A stretch of DNA of 54,491 nucleotides, taken from the NCBI GenBank assembly GCA_045596925.1, contig JAZODH010000075.1, positions 1 through 54,491 on the forward strand, given 5' to 3'. The translations under genes and the position numbers were made by a program. The notes under the pieces were generated by a model that ran no database searches, had not been told where the DNA came from, and saw only the letters and a program-made list of their open reading frames with translations. This document shows, piece after piece, positions 16,226 to 25,469 of the stretch; the first letter of the stretch is position 1, and every line of letters starts with the position of its first letter. Origin of the DNA: SIG710 sp045596925. GTDB taxonomy: Bacteria; Bacillota; Clostridia; Oscillospirales; CAG-272.

Positions 16226-17446
16226 ATGAAAAGAATAATTTTGATTTTGCTCGCTTTTACTTTGTTGCTGAGCGCTTGTATGCCGCCCAAAAAGGACGGT
16301 GATGGTCAGACAGACGGTCAAACGGACCCCGAGAACACATCGGGAGTTCAAACGGATAATCAGACAAGCCCGGAGGATAGTTCAATGAATACAACAGAAC
16401 AACCCCCCGATACTCAGGAGCCTGATGTAACCGAAGAAACACCCGTTGATCCTGCGTCCCTTTACCGCGAGATAGATGGCATAAAATATTATGACGTCAG
16501 AGCCGCAGGTGCGCGCGGAAGCGTTTACAGCACCGATGACAGCGCTTATTTTATTGAGGGCGTTGAGGGATATTACATAGACGAGTTGACCTTTATGCTC
16601 GACGAGGAGACCATCTGGCGGATAGTTGACGTGCCCTGTACGGGTACGGGAGCTGTAAAATGGAAGGACTATACGAACAAAAGCCTCAGAGAGTGTGAGG
16701 ACAAGTTTGACGGAATCCTTTACGCAGACAAGATCAACGATCCTATTTATGCTTTTATGTGCCTTCCCAGCCAGCGAGCTACCGTGATGGATCGTGTCAA
16801 TGCAGGAAACCATTATGAATATGACGATAAGTACGTAAAAATAGTGACCATCGGCGCGGTATACAACAATTCGGATATGCCTATCCCCGATGATGCGGAG
16901 TTTACCATCTGCATTGGCCGCACAACTCTGTTGCTGTGCACCGAGGAAAAGGGCTGGTATATGGCATGTGAGCTTGATACCCCTGCAAAGCCGAACAGTA
17001 TTTATTATCTCCCCTGGACTCTGGAGCATACGCTTGGCACCATGAAGCTTGACGCTTCGAGAGTAACTCTTGTTGACGATCACTACGAGATCAAGATGAC
17101 GGGCGCGGAGCTTAATGGCGCGGACGGACGAGATAAGGGCGCAACGGGAAGCGTTCTTCACTTCTGGGGAGAGAACGTAATGCTTGATCCCGATGAAGAG
17201 ATCCTCGGAGTTGTGACCAGCTTTGAATGCTGGATAAAAGAGGAAGAATGGGCGCCTTACGTAGCGGCGGCTATCGGCGCTGACTGGCGTGACAGTCAGA
17301 ACAAGATCTCCCAGACATATTCGGGCTTCAATTATGCTCTCACGACCGAGCCTACCGTTGTCTTCGGACACAACGTTGGACCTATGGCATATGATGACGT
17401 AATGGACAGCGAAAAGGTTCAAGAGCTTCTTGAATTGAATAAATAA
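16226..17446 (+). CDS. Lipoprotein of unknown function
   Basis: A 406-residue protein with a lipoprotein signal (hydrophobic core then LLSAC, Cys at residue 18). A Thr/Asp/Gln-rich linker (about 20-75) leads to a ~330-residue domain that I do not recognise. GAAAGG precedes ATG 16226. The mature N-terminus CMPPKK is the same as that of the large lipoprotein encoded convergently next door. No promoter is obvious between the 6S RNA candidate and this gene, so it may be transcribed through the RNA gene. Confidence 0.85.
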   Translation: MKRIILILLAFTLLLSACMPPKKDGDGQTDGQTDPENTSGVQTDNQTSPEDSSMNTTEQPPDTQEPDVTEETPVDPASLYREIDGIKYYDVRAAGARGSVYSTDDSAYFIEGVEGYYIDELTFMLDEETIWRIVDVPCTGTGAVKWKDYTNKSLRECEDKFDGILYADKINDPIYAFMCLPSQRATVMDRVNAGNHYEYDDKYVKIVTIGAVYNNSDMPIPDDAEFTICIGRTTLLLCTEEKGWYMACELDTPAKPNSIYYLPWTLEHTLGTMKLDASRVTLVDDHYEIKMTGAELNGADGRDKGATGSVLHFWGENVMLDPDEEILGVVTSFECWIKEEEWAPYVAAAIGADWRDSQNKISQTYSGFNYALTTEPTVVFGHNVGPMAYDDVMDSEKVQELLELNK

Positions 17447-17485
17447 AAAACAACCGCAGGATCTTTGATCCTGCGGTTGTTTTTT
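17445..17485. terminator. Bidirectional terminator between two lipoprotein genes
   Basis: A 19-bp perfect stem (17445-17463 with 17467-17485) with a TTT loop, an A6 start and a T6 end. It serves both convergent genes. Confidence 0.9.
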
Positions 17486-17498
17486 ATGTGTCGGGAAA

Positions 17499-20483
17499 TT
17501 ATTTTTCAAGTACAAGGTTCTTTACAGCAAACCATTCAAGGTTGCCCGTGTCCTTGACCATGCCTATCTTGAAGTAGAAGCCTTCGCTGTCAAGCATAGC
17601 TTCGGTTACGTCAAAGGAAATGCTGACCTCTGCCCACCTGGTCTCGGTCTCGGCAGTTTCTTTGACGAGGGACGTTTTTGCCGCCATAGTGTCATAGATT
17701 ACGTCAATGGAAACGTCCGTTTCCGCGGGAGCCTTCATCATAAAGGACAGGGTATAGGTTCCTGCACCGTACATCTTTATGTCGTTCACGATGGATCTTG
17801 CCAGAGCCGCGGTGTAGTACTTTCCGTGGTCGTACATATAGTAGACCTTGGTGCCCTCTTCCTCTTTGACCACAAGGTCAACCGTGTAGCTGGGAGCCTC
17901 GGAGAAGTAGCTAATCTCACCCTCGTCGGGGAGAAGCAGATTTCCGCGGGGGACGACGGGAGTGATGACCACACCCTTGCCGGTTGTGGTAACGTCATCG
18001 ACCGCGGAGCACTTGGCCAGATCCTTGGTGGAAACGTATGCAACGCCGCCTATATCCTTTGTGGTAACGGTCTCGGTGGTTCTCAGGTACTTGAGAAGCG
18101 CATCTGCGGGGATAAGATATTCGTTGCCTTCCTTTACGACGTCGTGTTCAAACTGAACCTGGCGAGTGCCGATGAAGACGGTGTTCTTTGCTATGTATTC
18201 AGCCTCGTGAATGATGCGTTCAACAGGCTCATAGGTGTCGTCGTTTTCTATGGTAAGATACAGCTCGGGAGGTATTGTGCTTATCTGACTTGCGCTGTCG
18301 ATGATCTTGCCGTCAACGTATACGTTGGAGAGGGTGATGTGATAGTTATCCGTGTGTATATATCCGCTGCCGTTGTATACGCGCAGAAGGTAATTGAAGG
18401 TCTTGTCGGTGAAGCTCATAAATCCGTGGGGATCGCTGAGAGCTGTGAGTTTGGGCAGGGAAATGTTCTTGAAAACAAAGGACTTTTCAGCCGAACCCAT
18501 GCCGCGTCCCGAGAAGAAGTGAGGCAAGTGAACGCAGTCGACTGCATCGCAGTTGATAAGGGTACTGTTGTGAGTTCTGTCCTTTTCCTCGGGGTTGTAG
18601 CGGTTGTTCACGAAACCGTCGTCCGATCGCATAACGTGGATATCTTCAAAGAGTACGTTGTTTGTAACGCCCTGAGGATAGAGGGTGGCGCAGGTGGTTC
18701 CGCAGAGAACGTCCTTTACGTGACCGCTCTTGACGGAATATACGATGGTGTTATCAGCAACGTAGAGCATAAGGTGCTCGGCGTAGTTGTCGTTTCCCGA
18801 GAAGATGGAAAGACCGTCGGTGGTCATCATGGTGGAGAACGCCTTATAGTTGTATATCTCGCAGTTGCTGGCGGAAAGGGCCATATTGAAGCAACGGGAA
18901 TCCATGAAGGTAACACCGTTGAAATAAGTGCCGTTTCCGGTAATGGTCATCATCTTCCAGCCCGAGCCTTCGGTACCGCCGTCACGGATATCGCGCTCGT
19001 TGATGTTCTGGAAGGGATCGATGAGAACGCCGCGGCCCGTGACTCTGGAATATTCGCCTGCGATCTTACTTCTGGAGTTGAGGACCGCACCGGGAGCTAT
19101 GTAAAGCTGTGCTCCGGGCTCAGTCAACTCGTAAAGACCCGTTTCAGTCTCGTGCCAGCCTTCGATCCAGTAAACACCGGGATCACCCTTTGTGGGAATG
19201 TCGCCGGGGTACTCGGGATAGTCTGCGGCAATAGAGAGAACGGAGTTGTCGTCCTCGTCAAGACGGATCATGAAATAGTCGGGCTTGTCAAGGTATACCG
19301 AGATGACGCCGTCCTTGTAGGAGGTCTCAAAATTCTTTGCGGAGGGCATGACGGTGTAGTAGGAGAAGTCCTTGCCTACCTTTATGTCAACTCTTGTTTT
19401 TTCTCCCGAGAATGCGAACATGGCAAGGCGCCTGTAGTGGTCGCCGCCGATGCTTCGGCTGTACTCGGAATATTCCATTACGTGGTTGTAAACGGGAATG
19501 GATGCGGTCTTGTCGCCCTGAGTTACGCTTACCTTGTAATCGTAATTGCGGCGAACCTGAGAGGGAAGCTCGGGATAGATAACCAGCTGAGTTTGCTTAA
19601 AGTAATCTTCCTTTGATTGTATCTTGTCGGTTTTGATGATGCCGTCGGCAAGGGAAAGCTCGCCCTTGGCTTCTCGGATAAGCTTTGCCAGGCAGTCGAA
19701 TGCCGCCTTTTGCTCATAATACGTAGAGCCTACAAGATAGACCTTGGTGTCCTTTACAAGGACTGCCCATTCGCCTTCCCTTGCGCCAAGGGAAGCGTCG
19801 TCGGTGATGATTACGTTTGCCTTATCTATCTTTTTGACCTGTTCAACGGGAAGTCCAACCTTCTCGCTCATAAGAGCTGTAAGGTTTGTAGCAAACGCCG
19901 TGTTGTCGATGTCTGTGGAAATGCCTACGGAAAATACGTCTTTTCCGCCGATCTTGAGTGTGGTGACGGTGAATCCGCTTGATGGTATGTAGCTGTAGCC
20001 GTCGGCTAACAGAAGCCCTTTGTCGGAAATAAGGTTTTCCACGAAATATTCAACTCCCTTCGCGGTCTGTTCGTCTGTGCCGCCCATAATGGAGATCGTG
20101 CTACCGACTCTCGTGATCTTAAACTGGTCGAGCATGATACCGTCGGCAGAGCCGCGCTTGGAGGGACCTACCAGGATCTCCTTGTTGGCTTTACCCGTCA
20201 TATCGGTGACGATTTTAACGTCAACGCCTGTCTTTGCCTGGATTCCGTTGCGGAGTGCTGTGGCAGCTTCCTTAACGGTCTTCTTTGCCAGGTCGGCACG
20301 AACTATTACATAGTCCGCAACGCTCAAAGCCTCGTTTGGGTCGAGGGTATCGACAGCGTTCTGATCTGTTTCGTCGTTCTTGTTCTCGTCATTCTTTTTC
20401 GGGGGCATACAGGAAACAGCCGCGAAAATAAGGATCAGAGCAAGTACGCCAAAGAACAGTTTTTTGATCGTGCTTTTTTTCAT
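17499..20483 (-). CDS. Large lipoprotein with parallel beta-helix (pectinase/dextranase-like) domain
   Basis: A 994-residue secreted lipoprotein (lipobox FAAVSC). Two alpha/beta repeats of about 100 residues (beginning SVADYVIVRAD and KDVFSVGISTD) resemble N-terminal modules of carbohydrate enzymes. A beta-sandwich (about 300-425) leads to a right-handed beta-helix (about 450-720; repeated ITGNGTYFNGVTF, EIYNYKAFS, DVLCGTTCATLYP), the fold of GH28/GH49 glycosidases. A C-terminal jelly-roll (about 850-990) looks carbohydrate-binding. The start is ATG 20483, preceded by AAGGAG; the frame is open further upstream without a site. It probably binds or cleaves a polysaccharide at the cell surface. 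I cannot assign a family or catalytic residues. Confidence 0.8.
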   Translation of the reverse strand: MKKSTIKKLFFGVLALILIFAAVSCMPPKKNDENKNDETDQNAVDTLDPNEALSVADYVIVRADLAKKTVKEAATALRNGIQAKTGVDVKIVTDMTGKANKEILVGPSKRGSADGIMLDQFKITRVGSTISIMGGTDEQTAKGVEYFVENLISDKGLLLADGYSYIPSSGFTVTTLKIGGKDVFSVGISTDIDNTAFATNLTALMSEKVGLPVEQVKKIDKANVIITDDASLGAREGEWAVLVKDTKVYLVGSTYYEQKAAFDCLAKLIREAKGELSLADGIIKTDKIQSKEDYFKQTQLVIYPELPSQVRRNYDYKVSVTQGDKTASIPVYNHVMEYSEYSRSIGGDHYRRLAMFAFSGEKTRVDIKVGKDFSYYTVMPSAKNFETSYKDGVISVYLDKPDYFMIRLDEDDNSVLSIAADYPEYPGDIPTKGDPGVYWIEGWHETETGLYELTEPGAQLYIAPGAVLNSRSKIAGEYSRVTGRGVLIDPFQNINERDIRDGGTEGSGWKMMTITGNGTYFNGVTFMDSRCFNMALSASNCEIYNYKAFSTMMTTDGLSIFSGNDNYAEHLMLYVADNTIVYSVKSGHVKDVLCGTTCATLYPQGVTNNVLFEDIHVMRSDDGFVNNRYNPEEKDRTHNSTLINCDAVDCVHLPHFFSGRGMGSAEKSFVFKNISLPKLTALSDPHGFMSFTDKTFNYLLRVYNGSGYIHTDNYHITLSNVYVDGKIIDSASQISTIPPELYLTIENDDTYEPVERIIHEAEYIAKNTVFIGTRQVQFEHDVVKEGNEYLIPADALLKYLRTTETVTTKDIGGVAYVSTKDLAKCSAVDDVTTTGKGVVITPVVPRGNLLLPDEGEISYFSEAPSYTVDLVVKEEEGTKVYYMYDHGKYYTAALARSIVNDIKMYGAGTYTLSFMMKAPAETDVSIDVIYDTMAAKTSLVKETAETETRWAEVSISFDVTEAMLDSEGFYFKIGMVKDTGNLEWFAVKNLVLEK

Positions 20484-20546
20484 CTTTTTCTCCTTGTTGG
20501 GTTTTTGTTTTTTCCTTCTTTGCTTTCCGTTTTCGTGTTTATTGAT

Positions 20547-20575
20547 ATTATATATCAATACTCTATTGCCGTCAA
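20547..20575 (-). promoter_or_regulatory. Sigma-A promoter of the beta-helix lipoprotein gene
   Basis: On the minus strand: TTGACG (20570-20575), 17-base spacer, TATAAT (20547-20552). Confidence 0.8.
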
Positions 20576-20660
20576 GTATTTTTTCTTGCTTTGTTTTTTT
20601 GTGTTCTTGTCATTTTACAAATAAACGGGCGAAGACGTAGACCGTCCTCGCCCCGAAATG

Positions 20661-21992
20661 TTACTGTGTTGCCAGATTTACGATACGTTCCCACGTGAGC
20701 GGTCCCACAACACCGCTGACGGGGATTCCGTTTGAGCTTTGAACTGCGCGAACCGCCGCCTCGGTGGAGGGACCGAAGGCCCCGTCCTCCGTTATTCTCG
20801 GAATATAAGAGTATCGATCGGCTGCCTGGTTTATAAAGCGTTGAAGCACCAGCACCTCCCGACCCTCGCTGCCCTCGCTCAGGACTCTGCCGGGGTATAT
20901 TTCGTCGGCAAGGTCTCCGTACTCGCCACGAATGGAGTTCAGGGCACGCGAATAGGTGTCGGTAATTGCGTTCCAAGTAGCTCTGCCCACGATCCCGTCC
21001 TCCGTCAAGCCCGCCTGCCGCTGAATAGCGCGGACCGCATTTTCGGTCTGTGTTCCGAAAGTGCCGTCCACGGTAACATCGGGTACTTGAGGGTCAAAAA
21101 AAGCGATGACCGACAAAAAATACTGAAGATCCCGCACCGCGTCTCCCGTGTCTCCGACGGCAAGCTGACGGGGGTATATCAGGCGCACGTCACCCGGAGA
21201 GATTCCCTCGCTTTGCACCTCCGCCAAACGCTTCACTGCCGCCCAGATGGATTTTATTCTGTACCAGGTCGCCTTTCCTACCACGCCGTCCTGGGTCAGG
21301 TTAAAGATCCGCTGAAAGGTTCTCACTGCGTTCTCCGTGTCCTGCCCGAAGATACCGTCGGGGTCGTTTATCCGTCCGATGGCCGGGTAATTTTGCCCTA
21401 TTCTGTTAAGCTGTCGCTGAATGGTGAGAACGTCCTGGGAGGAATCTCCTCGCCGTAGAGGCCGCCCGGGATAGGAGGGAAGATTTCTGGCGGTAGGCGC
21501 GTTGAAAATTATGTTTATATCGTCGCCGTAATAATATTGAAGGATTTCGTAAGGGGTCAGTCCCTCCTCGGCCAGAGCCACGCTACCCCACTGGGACAGA
21601 CCGTTGCACACGACGGTCGTTCCGTTGCAGTAGGCGGCAAAAAGCGGCTCTACCGACCCTTGGCGGACAATATAGTCGTTGAACACCTCGTCAACTATCT
21701 CCCCAATGTTGTCGAAAATATCCCTGCCGTAAACAAAGGTCTGGTCAAACTGGGTAGTCGAGGTGATGTCAAAATCATATCCCCGAGAGCGGTAATATTC
21801 GGTGTAGATCCGGTTGAGCGCGTAGGAAATCTGCGCGTAAATATTGGCGCGGAGAGCGGTCTCGGGCCAGGTGGGATAGATCTCCGAGGAGGCTACGTTT
21901 TTTATATAATCAATGAACGGAACGGTCACGTTTGGCACGGAACGATCGCTCGGCAACCCCAGGTGAACGGTAATGTTTTCGGGTATGGTCAT
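20661..21992 (-). CDS. SpoIID-like protein with three peptidoglycan-binding domains
   Basis: A 443-residue protein. The N-terminal ~165 residues resemble the SpoIID/LytB-type domain found in Clostridia (VPFIDYIKNVASSEIYPTW, ANIYAQISYALNR, CNGTTVVCNGLSQWG). Three PG_binding_1 repeats follow (about 175-245, 285-350 and 375-440), each with DGxFGxxTExAVR and GxVGxxTW. No signal peptide is visible. The start overlaps the stop of the upstream amidase gene (ATGA), so the two are translationally coupled. Such proteins cut or bind spore or cell-wall peptidoglycan; a role in the cortex is likely but inferred. Confidence 0.85.
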   Translation of the reverse strand: MTIPENITVHLGLPSDRSVPNVTVPFIDYIKNVASSEIYPTWPETALRANIYAQISYALNRIYTEYYRSRGYDFDITSTTQFDQTFVYGRDIFDNIGEIVDEVFNDYIVRQGSVEPLFAAYCNGTTVVCNGLSQWGSVALAEEGLTPYEILQYYYGDDINIIFNAPTARNLPSYPGRPLRRGDSSQDVLTIQRQLNRIGQNYPAIGRINDPDGIFGQDTENAVRTFQRIFNLTQDGVVGKATWYRIKSIWAAVKRLAEVQSEGISPGDVRLIYPRQLAVGDTGDAVRDLQYFLSVIAFFDPQVPDVTVDGTFGTQTENAVRAIQRQAGLTEDGIVGRATWNAITDTYSRALNSIRGEYGDLADEIYPGRVLSEGSEGREVLVLQRFINQAADRYSYIPRITEDGAFGPSTEAAVRAVQSSNGIPVSGVVGPLTWERIVNLATQ

Positions 21993-23107
21993 CTGTCATC
22001 CTCCGCACCGATGATGATGGGCTGTATGCTCTTTATGCCCTCGTAGATCTCCACACTGCTCTTCTGCGGTGCAACGCCATCAAAAAGAGCCGTCATGTCG
22101 TATACGGCGGTCTTGTCGGGGGTGAGGAAGACCAGAGAATTTTCTCTTGGCGGTGCGGGAAGCTCGATGCCGTCGATTATGCCGTCCGGGTCGGTGATCC
22201 CCTCGAAAAAGAGCACCCGTCCGTCGTCGAAATCCTTCGTTACGGCAACCTTCACCCCCTCAATGGGGTAGGACTGCCTGCCCGAGAACGCTTGTATCTT
22301 CAGATATCCCAGACGGGGATTTTCTCGCAGGAAATCCTCGTAGGTGAGGGAAGTCTCGGTGCCATCGGGGATACTTGGCTCGGTGTCGTCGGGAGATCCG
22401 GACTCAATGCCACCGGGCGTGTCGGACACGTTGCCGCCGGGGGTGCTGGGTTTGATGCTGTTGTGAGTGTCGGGCTCAATGTCGGGCGTTTCCTGCACGC
22501 GCTCCCAGACCGCTATTTCCTCCGCGCCCGAAACCGAGGCGGTCTCCACCCGATTTATGTAGTCCACGATACCGTCGGCTACACCTTGGGCAAAGGTTTC
22601 GGGCGCGTCGGCCATGAGGGTTGAATCAACGGGGCTGGTGATAAATCCCAGCTCCACCAGAACTGCGGGCATTTGGGTCCTTCGCAGAACGTAAAGTCCG
22701 GGACGCGCCTGAACACCGCGATTTCTCAGACCGGTGGAAAGGTTGAGCTGTTCGAGTATCGATTGCGCCAGAGGATAGGCGACGGAGTTGAGGCTATAAA
22801 CGTAAGCCTCCGATCCGCTTGCCATGGGATTTACCGAGGCGTTGGTGTGCAGGCTGATAAAATAGTCCGCGCCCCAGGCGTTTGCGTCATTTACGCGGAG
22901 GGCAAGTGAGGATGCGTTGGATGTTCCCAGAATTACGTTGGGGTCTCTCCGTGAGAGCCTGGTCTCATAGCCGTAGTTTTGGAGAATTCTTGCAAGGATC
23001 ACCCCGATATTGTAGACGAGATCCTGCTCACGGTAGCCGTTGCCCTCCGCTCCCGCGTTGGGATTTTGTGGGTTGTGGCCTTGGTCGATGTATATTTTTA
23101 TTGCCAT
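21989..23107 (-). CDS. N-acetylmuramoyl-L-alanine amidase (Amidase_3) with beta-sandwich tail
   Basis: A 372-residue protein. Residues 1-185 form a zinc amidase of the Amidase_3 family with ligands H11 (DQGHNP), E27 and H87 (SLHTNAS), and catalytic E152 (VLVELGF). A Pro/Ser/Thr/Asp-rich linker (about 200-255) leads to a C-terminal domain (RLGYLKIQAFSGRQSYPIEG) that in related Clostridia proteins sits in front of the SpoIID part encoded by the next gene. No signal peptide is visible. It overlaps the downstream SpoIID-PG-binding gene by 4 bases. It cleaves the amide between muramic acid and the peptide stem. Confidence 0.88.
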   Translation of the reverse strand: MAIKIYIDQGHNPQNPNAGAEGNGYREQDLVYNIGVILARILQNYGYETRLSRRDPNVILGTSNASSLALRVNDANAWGADYFISLHTNASVNPMASGSEAYVYSLNSVAYPLAQSILEQLNLSTGLRNRGVQARPGLYVLRRTQMPAVLVELGFITSPVDSTLMADAPETFAQGVADGIVDYINRVETASVSGAEEIAVWERVQETPDIEPDTHNSIKPSTPGGNVSDTPGGIESGSPDDTEPSIPDGTETSLTYEDFLRENPRLGYLKIQAFSGRQSYPIEGVKVAVTKDFDDGRVLFFEGITDPDGIIDGIELPAPPRENSLVFLTPDKTAVYDMTALFDGVAPQKSSVEIYEGIKSIQPIIIGAEDDR

Positions 23108-23191
23108 TTTCGTCGCTTCCTTTCGTCAGATGGGCGTGTTTCGCCCTTGGTACAGAATATGAGCAGACAGGGGCGAATGTGCCAAAAGCCC

Positions 23192-23221
23192 TTGACAAAA
23201 TATGCCTTTTTGGTGTATAAT
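23192..23221 (+). promoter_or_regulatory. Sigma-A promoter of pncB
   Basis: Perfect TTGACA (23192-23197), 18-base spacer, perfect TATAAT (23216-23221). Confidence 0.85.
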
Positions 23222-23273
23222 TCATTCCAATGAAGAAGCCCTGTGAGGGCGTACCTTATTGATGGAGGACGAA

Positions 23274-24722
23274 ATGAAGAATATTTCCAGAAATCTCACT
23301 ATGCTCTGCGACTTCTACGAGCTGACTATGGCAAACGGATATTTTAAGACGGGAATGGGCGAGACTATCGCTTATTTTGATGTATTCTACCGCGAAAATC
23401 CCGACAACGCGGGCTTTGCCATTGCCGCAGGTCTTGAGCAGGTGGTGGAGTATATAAACGACCTTAAATTCGACGATGACGACATTGAATATCTGCGCTC
23501 AAAGAAGATATTTGACGAGGAGTTTCTGTCTTATCTGAAGACCTTCCGCTTCACGGGCGATATTTGGGCGGTGACCGAGGGTACGGTGGTCTTCCCGGGC
23601 GAGCCTATTATGGTAGTCCGCGCTCCCGCAATTCAGGCGCAGTTTATCGAGACTTATGTTCTGCTGGTGCTCAACCACCAGTCCATGATCGCAACAAAGG
23701 CAAACAGAATAGTCCGCGCCTCCGAGGGACGCGCGGTAAGCGAGTTCGGCTCCCGCCGTGCACAGGGCGCAGACGCGGCGATCCTGGGCGCAAGAGCTGC
23801 TTACATCGGCGGCTGCGCGGCGACTGCGTGCACCATTGCCGACCAGGTCTACGGCGTTCCCGCCACGGGTACTATGGCTCACTCATGGGTGCAGATGTTC
23901 CCCGATGAGTATACGGCGTTTAAGACCTACTGCGAGGCTTATCCCACAAACGCGACTTTGCTCGTTGACACCTATGACGTGCTGGGAAGCGGAATCCCCA
24001 ACGCCATTCGGGCGTTCAAGGAAGTTCTTTTGCCAAAGGGAATCACAAAATGCGGAATCCGTCTTGATTCGGGCGATATTACTTACCTTTCGAAAAAGGC
24101 GAGAAAGATGCTTGACGAGGCGGGCTTGACCGAATGTAAAATAGTGGTTTCCAACTCCCTTGACGAATACATCATTTCCGACCTTATGCGCCAGGGCGCC
24201 AAGGTTGATGCCTTCGGCGTTGGTGAGAGAATGATAACCTCCAAGAGCAATCCCGTTTTCGGCGGAGTATACAAGCTTTGCGCCGTTGAGGACAGAGACG
24301 GGAATATCATTCCCAAGATAAAGATAAGCGAGAACGCTGCAAAGGTCACCACTCCTCACTTCAAGAAGGTCTACCGCCTTTACAGCAACGATGACAAAAA
24401 AGCGGAGGCAGACCTTATCTGCGTTTACGACGAGATGGTGGACGATACAAAGCCTCTTGAAATTTTTGACCCCGTTCACACCTGGAAGCGCAAGGTGCTC
24501 ACCGACTTTACGGCAAGAGAATTGCTTGTGCCCGTTTTCCGTGACGGCAAGCAGGTCTACACGCTTCCCGATATCCACGAGATAAAAGAGCATTGCAGAC
24601 GAGAGATAGAGTTCGTCTGGGACGAGGTGCTCAGGTTTGAGAACCCTCACAACTACTACGTTGACCTTTCTCAGAAGCTTTGGGATATCAAGAACGAGAT
24701 GCTTCACAAAATGAGAAAATAA
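23274..24722 (+). CDS. pncB: Nicotinate phosphoribosyltransferase
   Basis: A 482-residue NAPRTase of normal length. It joins nicotinate with PRPP to give nicotinate mononucleotide in NAD salvage. Typical motifs are LCDFYELTMANGY at the start, EFGSRRAQG, GTMAHSWVQM and the glycine-rich loop region GVGERMITS. I place the start at ATG 23274 because GGAGGA lies just upstream; in-frame starts at 23259 and 23262 would overlap that site. It has its own promoter and terminator and so stands alone. Confidence 0.95.
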   Translation: MKNISRNLTMLCDFYELTMANGYFKTGMGETIAYFDVFYRENPDNAGFAIAAGLEQVVEYINDLKFDDDDIEYLRSKKIFDEEFLSYLKTFRFTGDIWAVTEGTVVFPGEPIMVVRAPAIQAQFIETYVLLVLNHQSMIATKANRIVRASEGRAVSEFGSRRAQGADAAILGARAAYIGGCAATACTIADQVYGVPATGTMAHSWVQMFPDEYTAFKTYCEAYPTNATLLVDTYDVLGSGIPNAIRAFKEVLLPKGITKCGIRLDSGDITYLSKKARKMLDEAGLTECKIVVSNSLDEYIISDLMRQGAKVDAFGVGERMITSKSNPVFGGVYKLCAVEDRDGNIIPKIKISENAAKVTTPHFKKVYRLYSNDDKKAEADLICVYDEMVDDTKPLEIFDPVHTWKRKVLTDFTARELLVPVFRDGKQVYTLPDIHEIKEHCRREIEFVWDEVLRFENPHNYYVDLSQKLWDIKNEMLHKMRK

Positions 24723-24730
24723 TAACAAAG

Positions 24731-24757
24731 AAAACGGTGGCATGCGCCACCGTTTTT
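24731..24757 (+). terminator. Terminator of pncB
   Basis: Stem AAAACGGTGGC (24731-24741) with GCCACCGTTTT (24746-24756), loop ATGC, then a T. Confidence 0.85.
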
Positions 24758-24787
24758 ATTTGTCGGAAACCGAAAGAGAATAGAAAA

Positions 24788-24817
24788 CCCGCCCCGAAAA
24801 TGGCTGTTCGGGGCGGG
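24788..24817. repeat. GC-rich hairpin in the pncB-mraZ gap
   Basis: CCCGCCCCGAA (24788-24798) pairs exactly with TTCGGGGCGGG (24807-24817). No T-run follows; its role is unknown. Confidence 0.6.
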
Positions 24818-24825
24818 TGTAAATC

Positions 24826-24861
24826 GAAAAAGGCGGGAAATTACAAATTCCTGCCTTTTTC
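24826..24861 (+). terminator. Second hairpin terminator upstream of mraZ
   Basis: GAAAAAGGC-GGG pairs with CCT-GCCTTTTTC across an AT-rich loop; a T5 run ends the arm. It would insulate the dcw cluster from upstream transcription. Confidence 0.65.
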
Positions 24862-24915
24862 TGCATAAATTCTCAAAATATCTGAAAAAAATTTAAAATT
24901 TTTTCATAAAACCCC

Positions 24916-24944
24916 TTGCAATTTTCCCGCGTTTGGACTATAAT
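24916..24944 (+). promoter_or_regulatory. Sigma-A promoter of the dcw cluster
   Basis: TTGCAA (24916-24921), 17-base spacer, TATAAT (24939-24944), about 94 bases before mraZ. Confidence 0.8.
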
Positions 24945-25037
24945 AAGTATACAAGTGGTGCAAAATGTTGAATTTGAGCGAAAAATGGCGCGAAAATACA
25001 CCCATTTTGCAGTAAAAAAGCGAAAGGAGGGCAACTT

Positions 25038-25469
25038 ATGTCACTTTGCGGTGAATTCAGACATTCCCTTGATGCAAAAAACAGACTGTTCATACCTGCA
25101 AAGCACAGAGAAAAGCTGGGCGATACCGTTATGGTAGTCCGCAATCTGGAGCGTAAGTGCCTCATCGTCTATTCGCTTGAGGAGTGGGAGAAGTACAAGG
25201 ATTCCGTTCTTGCAAAGATCCCCGTTTCCAGAAGACAGGATATAAACCGCTTCCTGTTCCGCAGATCCCTTGAGACAGGGTATGATACCCAGGGAAGAAT
25301 TATGCTGACCCCCGAGCTGCTGGCTCACGCCGAGATGGAAAGGGGAACGGCTGTTATCGTAGGTTGCGGATATTACGCCGAGATCTGGAGCGAAAAGAAC
25401 TTCGAAGAGACCATCGCAAACGAGAACGCAGAAGAACTCAACGAGCTTCTCCGCCAGTACGATGTGTGA
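25038..25469 (+). CDS. mraZ: Transcriptional regulator MraZ
   Basis: A 143-residue protein made of two AbrB-like half-repeats, each with a DxxxR motif: LDAKNRLFIP near residue 11 and YDTQGRIMLTP near residue 82. MraZ is the first gene of most dcw clusters and represses its own operon in species where this has been tested. AAAGGAGG precedes ATG 25038. The last codons overlap the start of rsmH by 8 bases. Confidence 0.96.
   Translation: MSLCGEFRHSLDAKNRLFIPAKHREKLGDTVMVVRNLERKCLIVYSLEEWEKYKDSVLAKIPVSRRQDINRFLFRRSLETGYDTQGRIMLTPELLAHAEMERGTAVIVGCGYYAEIWSEKNFEETIANENAEELNELLRQYDV

Larger units (their letters stand above)
24723..25037. other. Gap between pncB and mraZ
   Basis: About 315 bases holding three hairpins in a row (24731-24757, 24788-24817, 24826-24861), then an AT-rich stretch and the mraZ promoter. 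I do not see the tandem TGGGA-type boxes that MraZ binds in other bacteria. Confidence 0.6.

Noticed and set aside
17826..19616. 596-codon open frame opposite the beta-helix lipoprotein
   Set aside because: It has no ribosome site and no recognisable domain, and it lies wholly within a well-supported gene. Codon bias of the real gene explains the open antisense frame. The same holds for long antisense frames at 10394-12064, 37540-39051, 41142-42431 and 4735-5919.
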